Shown: positions 1-7,371, counted from the stretch's first letter. The stretch is 9,691 nt of DNA from Actinomycetota bacterium (GCA_009923375.1 RFTO01000034.1:1-9691), one strand, 5' to 3'. Numbers and translations: made by a program. Notes: generated by a model from the sequence alone, not told the origin.

Positions 1-1233
1 TTGCTACGAAGCGGTGGCCTGACAATCCAAACGACCCTCGATGTTGCAGCACAGACTGCGGCGAACTCCACCGTTCGCAAGTACATTCCAGAGAAGGACC
101 CAAGCCGCAAGGCCGCTGCCTTGACCATGATTCAACCTGGAACAGGAAATATCTTGGCGATGGCGCAGAACCGCCAATGGGGCACGTACGGAATTGGCAA
201 GACCGCGGTGAATTACAACGTCGGCCGGGATTACAACGGAATCATCGGTCTGCAGGCTGGTTCAACTTTCAAAGCATTCATCATCGCCGCGGCGCTGAAA
301 CAGCGCATCAGCCCGTATGAAGTCATCAACTCACCAAAGGTTGCAACCTTCAGCGGCTTCACCGATTGCAATGGTGGCACGTTCGCGCCGTACACCGTGC
401 ACAACAGCAGTCCGCGGGAGAACGGCGGTTACACGATGTTCGCGGGCGCTGCTGATTCCGTGAACACTTACTTCATGGCGCTTGAAAAGCGCGTTGGCCT
501 GTGCAACGCAGTGCAGGTGGCAACAGATCTCGGCGTTCGCGGCGGCAATGGAGAGCCGCCGATTCAGGTTCCTTCCTTCACATTGGGAACGCCGCTGGTC
601 ACCCCGATGAGTATGGCGAACGCTTATGCCACCTTCGCTGCCCACGGCAGTTACTGCCCGCCGCGAGCGATCACCTCGGTGACCAACCGGGATGGAATCC
701 GCTACCTCGTGCCGCCGCCGCAATGCACCCAGGCACTCGACCGCGCAACCGCGGACGGGGTGACCAAGGTGTTGAGGGGGGTAATCGACGGTCCCTTCCC
801 AGGACGCACCGGTGCGGGGCTCACTCCTGGTCGCGAAGCGGCCGGCAAAACCGGCACCATCGATGACAACGCTGCAGTGTGGTTCGTCGGATACACCCCG
901 GAAGCCGCAACAGCAGTGTGGTGTGGCGATCCGCGCGGCGGACAGAGACACCCAATGCGCAACCTCACGATCAACGGCAAGCACTACTCGCAGATCTATG
1001 GTGCAACGCTGCCCGGCCCGATTTGGCGGGACACGATGAAGGGCACGCTCGCGAAGCGGCCGAAGAGTTACTTCCAGTTGCAGACTTTCGTCGGCAGTTA
1101 TCTGAAACACAGCACGCCGCTATGGCCCGATCCGTCAATCTGGGCGACGACGAGCCCGTCGGCTACCACCAGCGCAACCAGCACCCCCTCGCCGAGCGGG
1201 CAGGGTTCGTCAACCGCCTTGGTTACACCGTGA
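1..1233 (+). CDS. Class A penicillin-binding protein (transpeptidase part), 5' end outside window
   Basis: This is the C-terminal 410 residues of a bifunctional peptidoglycan synthase, which cross-links stem peptides on the outer face of the cytoplasmic membrane. All three serine transpeptidase motifs are visible: STFK at residues 88-91 (S88 nucleophile), SVN at 153-155 and KTGT at 283-286. The opening residues LRSGGLTIQTTLD are the usual linker between the glycosyltransferase and transpeptidase domains of class A enzymes. The TTG at base 1 is therefore probably not the true start, and the glycosyltransferase domain and membrane anchor should lie upstream of the window. After the domain, about 30 residues rich in Ser, Thr and Pro form a tail; there is no PASTA domain in it, although mycobacterial PonA2 has one. 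A metallophosphoesterase gene follows after 19 bp, as ponA2 is followed by Rv3683 in M. tuberculosis (from memory). Function is well supported; the exact paralogue is not. Confidence 0.93.
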   Translation: MLRSGGLTIQTTLDVAAQTAANSTVRKYIPEKDPSRKAAALTMIQPGTGNILAMAQNRQWGTYGIGKTAVNYNVGRDYNGIIGLQAGSTFKAFIIAAALKQRISPYEVINSPKVATFSGFTDCNGGTFAPYTVHNSSPRENGGYTMFAGAADSVNTYFMALEKRVGLCNAVQVATDLGVRGGNGEPPIQVPSFTLGTPLVTPMSMANAYATFAAHGSYCPPRAITSVTNRDGIRYLVPPPQCTQALDRATADGVTKVLRGVIDGPFPGRTGAGLTPGREAAGKTGTIDDNAAVWFVGYTPEAATAVWCGDPRGGQRHPMRNLTINGKHYSQIYGATLPGPIWRDTMKGTLAKRPKSYFQLQTFVGSYLKHSTPLWPDPSIWATTSPSATTSATSTPSPSGQGSSTALVTP

Positions 1234-1239
1234 CCTGCC

Positions 1240-1245
1240 TAGGCT
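1240..1245 (+). promoter_or_regulatory. Candidate -10 box for leaderless metallophosphoesterase transcript
   Basis: TAGGCT fits the actinobacterial TANNNT -10 pattern and lies 7 bp before the ATG at 1253, the spacing expected if transcription starts on the start codon. No Shine-Dalgarno sequence precedes this ATG. A TTGGTT at 1219-1224 could act as a -35, but the 15-bp spacer is short. Read-through from the upstream PBP gene is an alternative. Confidence 0.4.
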
Positions 1246-1252
1246 TATCTGC

Positions 1253-2137
1253 ATGAGCATCGGCGATGTCGCTGGCGGCGTGGCAGCCGCAGGAGCAGGA
1301 GTCCTCGCTTACTCATTGATTGAAGCTCGCAGTTATGCCACTCGCGAGCGCGACATCACATGCATCCGCGGCGCTGGAGCATCACTTCGCCTCTTGCACA
1401 TCAGCGACCTACACCTGAGCCCATGGGATCGTGACCGAATCGCTTGGACCCGGCGTTTGGCATCGCTAAAACCGGACCTTGTTGTCGCAACCGGCGATTT
1501 CATGGCGCACCAACGCTCGGTGTCGCTGGTCCATGAAGCGCTCGAACCATTGCTGCACCTACCCGGACTCTTCGTCACTGGCAGCAACGACTATTTCGCG
1601 CCGAGATTCAAGAATCCATTCGCCTATCTCGGCGGCATAGACAAGCGGCGGCACGGAACCTCCTTGCCCACCGCAGAACTTGTGGAGATGCTCGGCGCAG
1701 GTGGCTGGCACAATCTGAATAACCAAAGCGCAACACTGCAAGCAGGATCTTTGATCATCGATGCCCGCGGCACAGATGACGCCCATATCAATCGCGACGA
1801 TTACGCCAGCGTCGCGGGCCCCTTTGATCCAGCAGCGGGCCTGCATCTCGCGGTGACACATGCGCCCTATCGCCGGGTGGTTGCAGCCATGGTTGATGAC
1901 CGCGCAGATGTGATCCTCGCTGGCCACACTCACGGCGGTCAGGTGACGATTCCCTTCTACGGGGCACTAACCACCAACTGCGATTTGCCAACGCGCCAAG
2001 CCAAGGGAGTCTCCAGGATCACAAGTGACTCAGGCGCGAGTTCCCCACTGCATGTGAGCGCGGGGGTCGGCACGTCGCCGATTTTCCCTGTAAGGCTTGG
2101 CTGCCGGCCTGAAGCGGCATTACTTACCCTGCATTGA
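1253..2137 (+). CDS. Membrane-anchored calcineurin-like metallophosphoesterase
   Basis: A 294-residue protein of the binuclear metallophosphatase superfamily. Visible metal-site motifs, in order, are SDLH (D52, H54), GDF (D82), GSND (N112), TH (H203) and GHTH (H225, H227). The third motif reads G-S-N-D, not the classical GNHE; as I recall this is common in the actinobacterial Rv3683-like group. The first 25 residues form a small Gly/Ala-rich hydrophobic segment without charges in its core, probably an uncleaved membrane anchor like that of YaeI-type enzymes. The substrate cannot be read from the sequence; a phospholipid or cell-envelope phosphoester is a reasonable guess given the anchor and the neighbouring peptidoglycan synthase. 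The gene starts 19 bp after the PBP stop and ends one base before the 3' end of a convergent tRNA gene. Confidence 0.9.
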   Translation: MSIGDVAGGVAAAGAGVLAYSLIEARSYATRERDITCIRGAGASLRLLHISDLHLSPWDRDRIAWTRRLASLKPDLVVATGDFMAHQRSVSLVHEALEPLLHLPGLFVTGSNDYFAPRFKNPFAYLGGIDKRRHGTSLPTAELVEMLGAGGWHNLNNQSATLQAGSLIIDARGTDDAHINRDDYASVAGPFDPAAGLHLAVTHAPYRRVVAAMVDDRADVILAGHTHGGQVTIPFYGALTTNCDLPTRQAKGVSRITSDSGASSPLHVSAGVGTSPIFPVRLGCRPEAALLTLH

Positions 2138-2138
2138 T

Positions 2139-2215
<77 letters not shown>

Positions 2216-2227
2216 AAGTGCGAGTTG

Positions 2228-2233
2228 AGTCTA
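2228..2233 (-). promoter_or_regulatory. Candidate -10 box of tRNA-Pro
   Basis: On the minus strand TAGACT (TANNNT type) ends 12 bp before the tRNA 5' end, which leaves a leader of about five bases for RNase P. The -35 position, CTGAGG at 2251-2256, is a weak match and falls inside a tandem repeat. Confidence 0.5.
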
Positions 2234-2248
2234 CCGAGAGCGCTCCAT

Positions 2249-2276
2249 AGCCTCAGTGCCAGCCTCAGTGCCAGCC
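2249..2276. repeat. Short tandem repeat, 12-bp unit x 2.3
   Basis: The unit AGCCTCAGTGCC occurs at 2249-2260 and 2261-2272, and AGCC begins a third copy at 2273. It covers the expected -35 region of tRNA-Pro, so a change in copy number would move sequence relative to that promoter. The region lies between asd and the tRNA and codes for nothing I can recognise. Confidence 0.8.
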
Positions 2277-2364
2277 GGGCCGCGATCATGATCACGCTCG
2301 AAGTGGTGGCTCACGCTGAAGTAGCCATCTGTGTGGAGCTGCGCGTTGGCCTTATCTGGCACAA

Positions 2365-3420
2365 CTATTTTGACGTGAACTGCTCGGCGAGCAACTCGGC
2401 TATCTGAGCGGTGTTCAACGCCGCACCTTTACGCAAGTTGTCCCCGCAGACGAAGAAATCAAGTGCCTTCTCATCATCCCTGGAGCGTCGGATGCGCCCG
2501 ACGAACGTATCGTCTTGACCGACCACATCGATTGGAGTTGGGAACACCTTCGCTGCTGGGTCATCCATCACGCTTACTCCAGGGGCCGCTGCCAAAAGCG
2601 CCCGAGCCTCATCTGCGTCCACTTGCTCTGAGAACACTGCATGCACAGTCAGGCTATGCGTTGTCACTACGGGGACGCGCACGCATGTGGCCGCAACCTT
2701 CAGATTCGACAGACCCATGATCTTGCGCGATTCATTGCGAACTTTGTCTTCCTCGCTGGTGAAGCCGGCATCTTTCAACGAACCAGCCCATGGGATGACA
2801 TTGAGTGCCAGCGGCGCAGGGAAAGGCGAGTCGGGTGTGCTTACAACCGCGCGAACATCACCGTGTTTATCCCCGACGGGCACCCTTGCAACTTGAGCGA
2901 GCTGTCTGCGCAGCGTGTCGATACCGATCTGCCCAGCCCCCGATGCGGCTTGATAGGACGACACCACCAAGCTCTCCAATCCCCATCGCTGATGAAGGGC
3001 ACCAAGCACGACGATCATCGACAGAGTCGTGCAATTGGGGTTGGCGATGATGCCGCGAGGACGATCATGAGCAGCAGCGGCATTCACTTCGGGTACAACG
3101 AGCGGGATGTCATCGTCCATGCGGAATGCGCCGCTGTTGTCTACGACGATCGCCCCGCGCTCCACAGCAATCGGTGCCCAGTGCGCCGATACCTCATCGG
3201 GCACATCGAACATAGCAATGTCGACCCCGTCGAACACCTCAGGTGCAATCTCCTGCACCACGATGTCGCGCCCACGAACGCTGCGCACCTGTCCGGCGCT
3301 GCGTGCTGAGGCGATGAGACGAATATCGCCCCAAACATCGGCACGTTCCTCCAGGAGCGAGAGCATGACGGTGCCGACCGCCCCCGTCGCACCGACCACA
3401 GCCAACGTCGGTTTCGTCAT
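2365..3420 (-). CDS. asd: Aspartate-semialdehyde dehydrogenase
   Basis: This enzyme reduces aspartyl-4-phosphate to aspartate-semialdehyde with NADPH, the branch point towards lysine/diaminopimelate, threonine and methionine, in the cytoplasm. The 351 residues are a normal length. The N-terminal GATGAVG (10-16) is the NADP-binding glycine loop; C130 in NPNC is the catalytic thiol; EEDK at 223-226 belongs to the substrate phosphate-binding part; H256 in TTHS fits the catalytic histidine. The ATG overlaps the stop of lysC by four bases (ATGA). A good Shine-Dalgarno GGAGG (3430-3434) lies 9 bp upstream inside lysC, which fixes this start and suggests translational coupling with the kinase that makes its substrate. 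No clear intrinsic terminator is seen in the 149 bp between its stop and tRNA-Pro. Confidence 0.97.
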   Translation of the reverse strand: MTKPTLAVVGATGAVGTVMLSLLEERADVWGDIRLIASARSAGQVRSVRGRDIVVQEIAPEVFDGVDIAMFDVPDEVSAHWAPIAVERGAIVVDNSGAFRMDDDIPLVVPEVNAAAAHDRPRGIIANPNCTTLSMIVVLGALHQRWGLESLVVSSYQAASGAGQIGIDTLRRQLAQVARVPVGDKHGDVRAVVSTPDSPFPAPLALNVIPWAGSLKDAGFTSEEDKVRNESRKIMGLSNLKVAATCVRVPVVTTHSLTVHAVFSEQVDADEARALLAAAPGVSVMDDPAAKVFPTPIDVVGQDDTFVGRIRRSRDDEKALDFFVCGDNLRKGAALNTAQIAELLAEQFTSK

Positions 3421-3935
3421 CGGCCAGTGCCTCCGTACACAACGGCCTCACCATCGACGTCGAGCCCGAAGGCTTGATGCACTGCCCGAGCGGCATCTGC
3501 CACCCGATCGCCACGGGTGACGATGCTGATGCGAATTTCGGAGGTGGAGATCAACTCGACGTTGACGCCGGCGACTGCCAGGGCCGAAAAGAATGTGGCG
3601 GAAACACCTGGGTGTTGCTTCATGCCGGCGCCAACCAACGACAGCTTGGCGATTCCCTCATCAGTGATGAGCTCTTCATAGCCGATCTCATCGGATGCCG
3701 CTTCAAGGGCGGCGATAGCTGTCGGCACTGAATCCTTCGGACAGGTGAACGTGATGTCCGTGCGCTGCGTGGTCGCGCCGGAAACGTTCTGCACGATCAT
3801 GTCGATGTTCACCTTCGCCGCGGCGAGCGCCTTGAACACTGAGGCTGCGACACCGGGGGTGTCGGGCACAGCGACGATGGTCACCTTCGCATCGGTTCGG
3901 TCAACGGCAACGCCAGCGATGATCGGCTGTTCCAT
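3417..3935 (-). CDS. lysC: Probable aspartate kinase beta subunit, internal in-frame start
   Basis: An in-frame ATG at codon 254 of lysC (3935-3933) would yield 172 residues made of the two ACT regulatory domains only. It is preceded by a near-ideal Shine-Dalgarno AAGGAG (3949-3944) with an 8-base spacer, clearly better placed than the site of the full-length GTG start. From memory, Corynebacterium glutamicum LysC makes an alpha2beta2 enzyme whose beta subunit starts internally at the equivalent methionine and is also 172 residues long; its start MEEAVLTGVA aligns with MEQPIIAGVA here. The site falls in the linker between kinase and ACT domains, just where a regulatory subunit should begin. 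Internal initiation is an inference from sequence and homology. Confidence 0.8.
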   Translation of the reverse strand: MEQPIIAGVAVDRTDAKVTIVAVPDTPGVAASVFKALAAAKVNIDMIVQNVSGATTQRTDITFTCPKDSVPTAIAALEAASDEIGYEELITDEGIAKLSLVGAGMKQHPGVSATFFSALAVAGVNVELISTSEIRISIVTRGDRVADAARAVHQAFGLDVDGEAVVYGGTGR

Positions 3936-4694
3936 GACAGGCTCTCCTTCTGCATCGATTGAGCGGTTCGCGACAACGAGCGTTCCTGGGTGATCTGAGA
4001 ACGAGGAGCGAACTCGGAGTGCGAGATTCGCTCGGCGTGCGTATTCCACTGCCCGCAGATGCAGCACCTTCGCTCCGGCTGCTGCGAGTTCGAGCATCTC
4101 CTCGAACTCAATCAAGGGCAACTGGCGGGCTTTGGGAATCATTCGAGGATCAGCCGAGAAGATGCCATCAACGTCGGTGTAAATCTCGCACACATCGGCA
4201 CTCATCGCGACAGCAATAGCAACTGCCGTTGTGTCCGACCCACCGCGACCCAGCGTGGTGATGTCGCGGGTCTCGCGACTGAATCCTTGGAAGCCCGCGA
4301 CGATTGGAATCGCACCATCTACAAGCGCTTCCTGTAGCCGGAAGGGAGTGACGTCCACGATTCGTGCGGCGCCATGCTGTGAGTCTGTGATTAAACCCGC
4401 TTGGCTGCCAGTAAATGATCGCCCCTCGTACCCAAGATCGTGAATTGCCATCGCCAGCAATGCCATCGAGATGCGCTCACCCGAGGTCAGCAACATGTCG
4501 TATTCGCGCGGGGCAGGCGTCTGAGTTACTTGGTAGGCGAGGTCGGCGAGTTCGTCGGTGGTGTCACCCATCGCGGAGACCACCACCACGACGTCATGGC
4601 CGGCCTTCTTGGTGGCCACGATGCGCGCAGCCACTCGCAGGATTCCCTGTGCATCGGCGACTGATGAGCCACCGAACTTCTGCACGATTAACAC
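3417..4694 (-). CDS. lysC: Aspartate kinase, alpha subunit (full length)
   Basis: The enzyme phosphorylates L-aspartate, the first committed step to lysine, threonine, methionine and diaminopimelate. The 425-residue protein has the amino acid kinase domain with KFGGSSVAD (6-14), TSGERIS (70-76), GRGGSDTTA (149-157) and YTDVDGIFSADPR (172-184). Two ACT domains follow from about residue 265, with QNVS (302-305), DITFTCP (313-319) and ISTSEIRIS (382-390). These ACT domains normally bind the feedback inhibitors lysine and/or threonine. The start is GTG at 4694-4692, two bases after the recR stop, behind a purine-rich stretch AAGGAAGGTGGAG (4712-4700) lying in the end of recR. Length and domain plan match the Corynebacterium/Mycobacterium alpha subunit. 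Which inhibitor is used cannot be read from the sequence alone. Confidence 0.97.
   Translation of the reverse strand: MLIVQKFGGSSVADAQGILRVAARIVATKKAGHDVVVVVSAMGDTTDELADLAYQVTQTPAPREYDMLLTSGERISMALLAMAIHDLGYEGRSFTGSQAGLITDSQHGAARIVDVTPFRLQEALVDGAIPIVAGFQGFSRETRDITTLGRGGSDTTAVAIAVAMSADVCEIYTDVDGIFSADPRMIPKARQLPLIEFEEMLELAAAGAKVLHLRAVEYARRANLALRVRSSFSDHPGTLVVANRSIDAEGEPVMEQPIIAGVAVDRTDAKVTIVAVPDTPGVAASVFKALAAAKVNIDMIVQNVSGATTQRTDITFTCPKDSVPTAIAALEAASDEIGYEELITDEGIAKLSLVGAGMKQHPGVSATFFSALAVAGVNVELISTSEIRISIVTRGDRVADAARAVHQAFGLDVDGEAVVYGGTGR
3944..3949 (-). promoter_or_regulatory. Internal ribosome binding site for LysC beta
   Basis: AAGGAG on the minus strand, within a longer purine run GAAGGAGAG, stands 8 bases before the internal ATG at 3935. 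It lies in the codons for the non-conserved linker (about residues 249-253), where a strong Shine-Dalgarno can be kept without harming the protein. Confidence 0.75.
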
Positions 4695-4696
4695 AG

Positions 4697-5293
4697 TTAC
4701 TCCACCTTCCTTCGCCCGTGGAATGCGCGGCCGAGAGTGACCTCATCGGCGTATTCAAGATCGCCGCCGACCGGCAGGCCGCTGGCCAAGCGAGTAATGG
4801 TGATGCCCGTGCTGGCCAAGAGGCGCACGAGATAAGTCGCCGTGGCCTCACCTTCAAGGTTGGGATCCATGGCAAGGATTAACTCATCGATCGACTCATC
4901 ACGCAGACGAATGACAAGCTCCTGCACTCGAAGATCTTCGACACGAACGCCATCGATCGGATTGAGCGACCCTCCGAGCACGTGATAGAGCCCGTTGAAT
5001 TCGCGGGTGCGCTCGATTGCGATGACGTCCTTGGGCTCCTCGACGACGCACACCTTTGAGCGATCGCGGCGCTCATCGCGGCAGATCTTGCATAAATCTT
5101 CCGAGGAAACGTTGAAGCACACTGTGCAGAATCGCACCTGCTCGCGTACTTGGCTGAGCACCTCGGCCAAGCGCTGAACATCAGCCAGTTCAGTGTGAAG
5201 TAGGTGGAAGGCGATGCGCTGCGCACCCTTCGGTCCGATGCCGGGCAGCCGGCTTAACTCGTCGATGAGATCTTGAACAATGCCTTCATACAT
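4697..5293 (-). CDS. recR: Recombination mediator protein RecR
   Basis: RecR works with RecO (and RecF) to load RecA on SSB-coated single-stranded DNA at gaps. The 198-residue length is typical. Domains in order: helix-hairpin-helix around LPGIGPKGAQRIAFHLL (16-32), the four-cysteine zinc finger C56, C59, C68, C71, a Toprim domain from about residue 80 (VCVVEEPKDV, later AMDPNLEGEAT at 141-151), and the C-terminal conserved GLPVGGDLEYADEVTL (172-187). The ATG lies 5 bp after the dnaX stop, with a modest GGTGAG upstream inside the end of dnaX. In most bacteria ybaB (nucleoid-associated EbfC family) sits between dnaX and recR; here there is no room for it. lysC follows after two bases, so recR is probably translated from a dnaX-recR-lysC-asd transcript. 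Confidence 0.97.
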   Translation of the reverse strand: MYEGIVQDLIDELSRLPGIGPKGAQRIAFHLLHTELADVQRLAEVLSQVREQVRFCTVCFNVSSEDLCKICRDERRDRSKVCVVEEPKDVIAIERTREFNGLYHVLGGSLNPIDGVRVEDLRVQELVIRLRDESIDELILAMDPNLEGEATATYLVRLLASTGITITRLASGLPVGGDLEYADEVTLGRAFHGRRKVE

Positions 5294-5298
5294 AGCGG

Positions 5299-7251
5299 TC
5301 AGCTCTCACCCTGGTCGTATTCCTCCAACACAGTGCCGCCGAACATCGAGGTGATGAGATCGACACCGCTGGGAGCAGCTCGGGCGGAATCGTCATCCAT
5401 GCTCGCGCCGCCGGTTTCACTGGCTTCGGTCTCGTTCACTGCCGGTACAGGAGCGGGTGCGTCGCTCACCACCAACATCACGTTCACACCAACACCGCAG
5501 ACCGACGAAATCGCCGCAGCCAATGCTGTGTGCGCCTCGCGACTCATCGCATTGCGGATCAACGCATCGTTAGCAAGCCCCACCTTTAAACCGGCGTCGT
5601 CTGCCGACAGTGGCGCAGCGCCGTTGAGCAGCGCCCATGTGACACGGCTACTGCTGCGCACGACGTCGAGAATCACATCCCACTTCGAGATGATCTCAGC
5701 AACATCCACCGAACCACTGGGTGTAAGCAGAGGCGCGGCAGCGGGGGCTGCAACTACCGGGGCTGGCGCCGACTTAGCCCGCGAGATAGGGGGCGGTGGA
5801 GCTGGTCTGCGGGATGCAGATGAAGAATCGACTGGCGCTGAAACGGCAGCAGAAGTTGCAGCCGGAGTCGCGGGTGCAGCCACCGGTGCAGCCACAGATT
5901 GGGTAGGTGCCGCGGCTCGTACTGTCGCGGGCACTGATGTCGCGGGCTGCTCAGGGCCTGGAGCTGCAGGCGATGAAGGTGTGGCTGGGAGTGTGGGGGT
6001 AGCAGCTGCGGCTGCTGCCATTGCCCGGGCTGCTTCAACTCCCCTTACTCCCACCGGCACACCATCGAGCCGGCGTTCGATGTTCTCAATTCGACTTGCA
6101 AGCGCATCAGCGCCGGCGCCGACGCCTGGGGCGAGCAGACGCGCACAGAGCAACTCAAGTTGCAACCGCGGCGCCATCGCACCGCGCAGTTCACCGAGAC
6201 CGTGACTCACCATCGCAGCTGCGTGGCTCGCCGCCTGCGGGCCGAGATCAGCTGCTTGTCGAGTCATCACAGCGATCGCATCGTCAGGAGCATCAATCAA
6301 CCCAAGAGTTGCGGCGCCGGGTACTGTCGCTAACACGACCACATCGCGTAGTCGCTCCAGTAAATCGCCCGCGAATCTTCGCGGCTCGATCCCGCCATCG
6401 ATCACCGAATCAAGAGTGGCAAACATCGCGGCGCCATCCCCAGTGACAAGTGAATCGACGACGGCATCCAGTAAGCGACGGTCGGTGACACCGAGCTGTG
6501 CGACCACTTCTGCTTCGACCAAGCCTGCGTCACTTGCGCCACTTGCCACCTGTCCAAGGATGCTGAGCGCATCACGTGCGCTGCCGGCAGCCGCTCGAGC
6601 GATGGCTGTCAGCGAGCCGTCGTCGTAGGAGATGTTCTCCTGATCGCACACCCATGCAAGGTGCTTCACCAAGGTGCGCACGGGGATGAGGCGGAAGGGG
6701 TAATGATGTGTGCGCGAGCGAATCGTGCCGATGATCTTGTCGGGCTCAGTGGTGGCGAAAACGAACTTCAAGTGCGCCGGTGGCTCTTCAATCAATTTGA
6801 GAAGTGCATTTGCCGCGGCATTCGAGAGTTGGTGTGCCTCATCGATGATGTACACCCGGAATCGCGCGCTGACCGGCGCATACATCGCTCGTTCGCGCAG
6901 CTCTCGCGCTTCTTCGACGCCGCCGTGTGTTGCTGCATCGATCTCCACGACATCCACTGAACCTGGACCATTTGGCGCCAAAGCCACACATGATTCACAG
7001 GTGCCGCAGGGAGTGGATGTCGGGCCCTGCTCGCAGTTCAGGCAACGCGCCAGGATGCGAGCTGATGAGGTCTTACCGCAGCCACGAGGACCGGTGAGGA
7101 GATATGCGTGGTGCGCCTTGCCAGAGTCCACCGCGCGGGCAAGCGGGATCGTCACATGCTCTTGGCCGATTACCGCAGCGAGCGTGCCGGGGCGGTAAGT
7201 GCGGTAAAGAGCCAGCGCCACTTCCGGGCTGCGCGGGTGTGGCTGGCTCAT
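5299..7251 (-). CDS. dnaX: DNA polymerase III subunit tau/gamma (clamp loader ATPase)
   Basis: This is the ATPase of the clamp loader, which opens and places the beta clamp on primed DNA at the replication fork. The 650-residue protein shows Walker A GPRGCGKTS (54-62), zinc-ligand cysteines C73, C82, C85 and C88, Walker B IIDEAH (135-140), sensor 1 FATTEP (165-170) and the arginine-finger region RSRT (178-181, likely R180). RSRTHHYPF replaces the SRC of proteobacteria, as is usual in actinobacteria. The collar domain runs to about residue 385, then an Ala/Pro/Ser-rich linker (about 410-500), a conserved segment with KWDVILDVV (about 525-600) and a C-terminal FGGTVLEE motif. On the coding strand I see no A-rich slippery run in the second half, so the frameshift that makes gamma in E. 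coli is not apparent. The ATG has no Shine-Dalgarno sequence and probably starts a leaderless transcript. Confidence 0.96.
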   Translation of the reverse strand: MSQPHPRSPEVALALYRTYRPGTLAAVIGQEHVTIPLARAVDSGKAHHAYLLTGPRGCGKTSSARILARCLNCEQGPTSTPCGTCESCVALAPNGPGSVDVVEIDAATHGGVEEARELRERAMYAPVSARFRVYIIDEAHQLSNAAANALLKLIEEPPAHLKFVFATTEPDKIIGTIRSRTHHYPFRLIPVRTLVKHLAWVCDQENISYDDGSLTAIARAAAGSARDALSILGQVASGASDAGLVEAEVVAQLGVTDRRLLDAVVDSLVTGDGAAMFATLDSVIDGGIEPRRFAGDLLERLRDVVVLATVPGAATLGLIDAPDDAIAVMTRQAADLGPQAASHAAAMVSHGLGELRGAMAPRLQLELLCARLLAPGVGAGADALASRIENIERRLDGVPVGVRGVEAARAMAAAAAATPTLPATPSSPAAPGPEQPATSVPATVRAAAPTQSVAAPVAAPATPAATSAAVSAPVDSSSASRRPAPPPPISRAKSAPAPVVAAPAAAPLLTPSGSVDVAEIISKWDVILDVVRSSSRVTWALLNGAAPLSADDAGLKVGLANDALIRNAMSREAHTALAAAISSVCGVGVNVMLVVSDAPAPVPAVNETEASETGGASMDDDSARAAPSGVDLITSMFGGTVLEEYDQGES

Positions 7252-7257
7252 ACACGA

Positions 7258-7263
7258 AGTTTA
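7258..7263 (-). promoter_or_regulatory. Candidate -10 box for leaderless dnaX transcript
   Basis: On the minus strand TAAACT ends 6 bases before the dnaX ATG, and no Shine-Dalgarno sequence is present. This is the standard arrangement for a leaderless actinobacterial mRNA. The -35 position would lie in the 3' arm of the SRP RNA gene (GAGGGG at 7286-7281 with a 17-bp spacer) and is a poor match. Read-through from the SRP RNA gene is the alternative. Confidence 0.5.
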
Positions 7264-7273
7264 GTGAAGAAAT

Positions 7274-7369
7274 GAGAAGGCCCCTCACGCACCCGACAGA
7301 GCCCGGGGACCCTTGCTTCCTTCCGGACCTGGGGGAGTGACCGCGATGTCGCCGCGTGAGGGGTTGCTC
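7274..7369 (-). ncRNA. ffs: Signal recognition particle 4.5S RNA (small bacterial type)
   Basis: The minus strand carries the hallmark SRP domain IV sequence GGTCCGGAAGGAAGCA, centred near 7320: the GGAA tetraloop and the asymmetric loop bound by Ffh. The two ends pair perfectly over ten bases, CCCCTCACGC (7290-7281 on the plus strand) with GCGTGAGGGG (7354-7363), giving the long hairpin of a roughly 95-nt RNA. It guides ribosomes making membrane proteins to FtsY/SecYEG. The ends are estimated from pairing and from the upstream -10 box. It lies just upstream of dnaX on the same strand, an arrangement common in actinobacteria. A pyrimidine-rich stretch follows the terminal stem. Confidence 0.95.
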
Positions 7370-7371
7370 CA

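Noticed and set aside
331..1110. 259-residue minus-strand frame
   Set aside because: It is antisense to the PBP gene, where all three transpeptidase motifs are intact on the plus strand; the His/Arg/Cys-rich translation resembles no family.
2284..2293. Palindrome GATCATGATC downstream of asd
   Set aside because: It is only ten bases with no loop or T-tract and no second copy seen, too little for an operator or terminator call.
2305..2326. Possible hairpin TGGCT/AGCCA downstream of asd as terminator
   Set aside because: Five pairs with an 11-base loop and no T-tract; too weak.
2641..3309. 222-residue plus-strand frame
   Set aside because: It is antisense to asd, whose catalytic Cys and NADP motif are clear; composition is shadow-like.
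5273..6205. 310-residue Ala/Thr/Ser-rich frame on the plus strand
   Set aside because: It mirrors the Ala/Pro-rich linker and tail of dnaX, shows no domain, and is contradicted by the full-length DnaX homology on the other strand.
7104..7340. 78-residue plus-strand frame and its minus-strand counterpart over 7073-7372
   Set aside because: Both cover the SRP RNA gene and the start of dnaX; the RNA hallmark explains the sequence.
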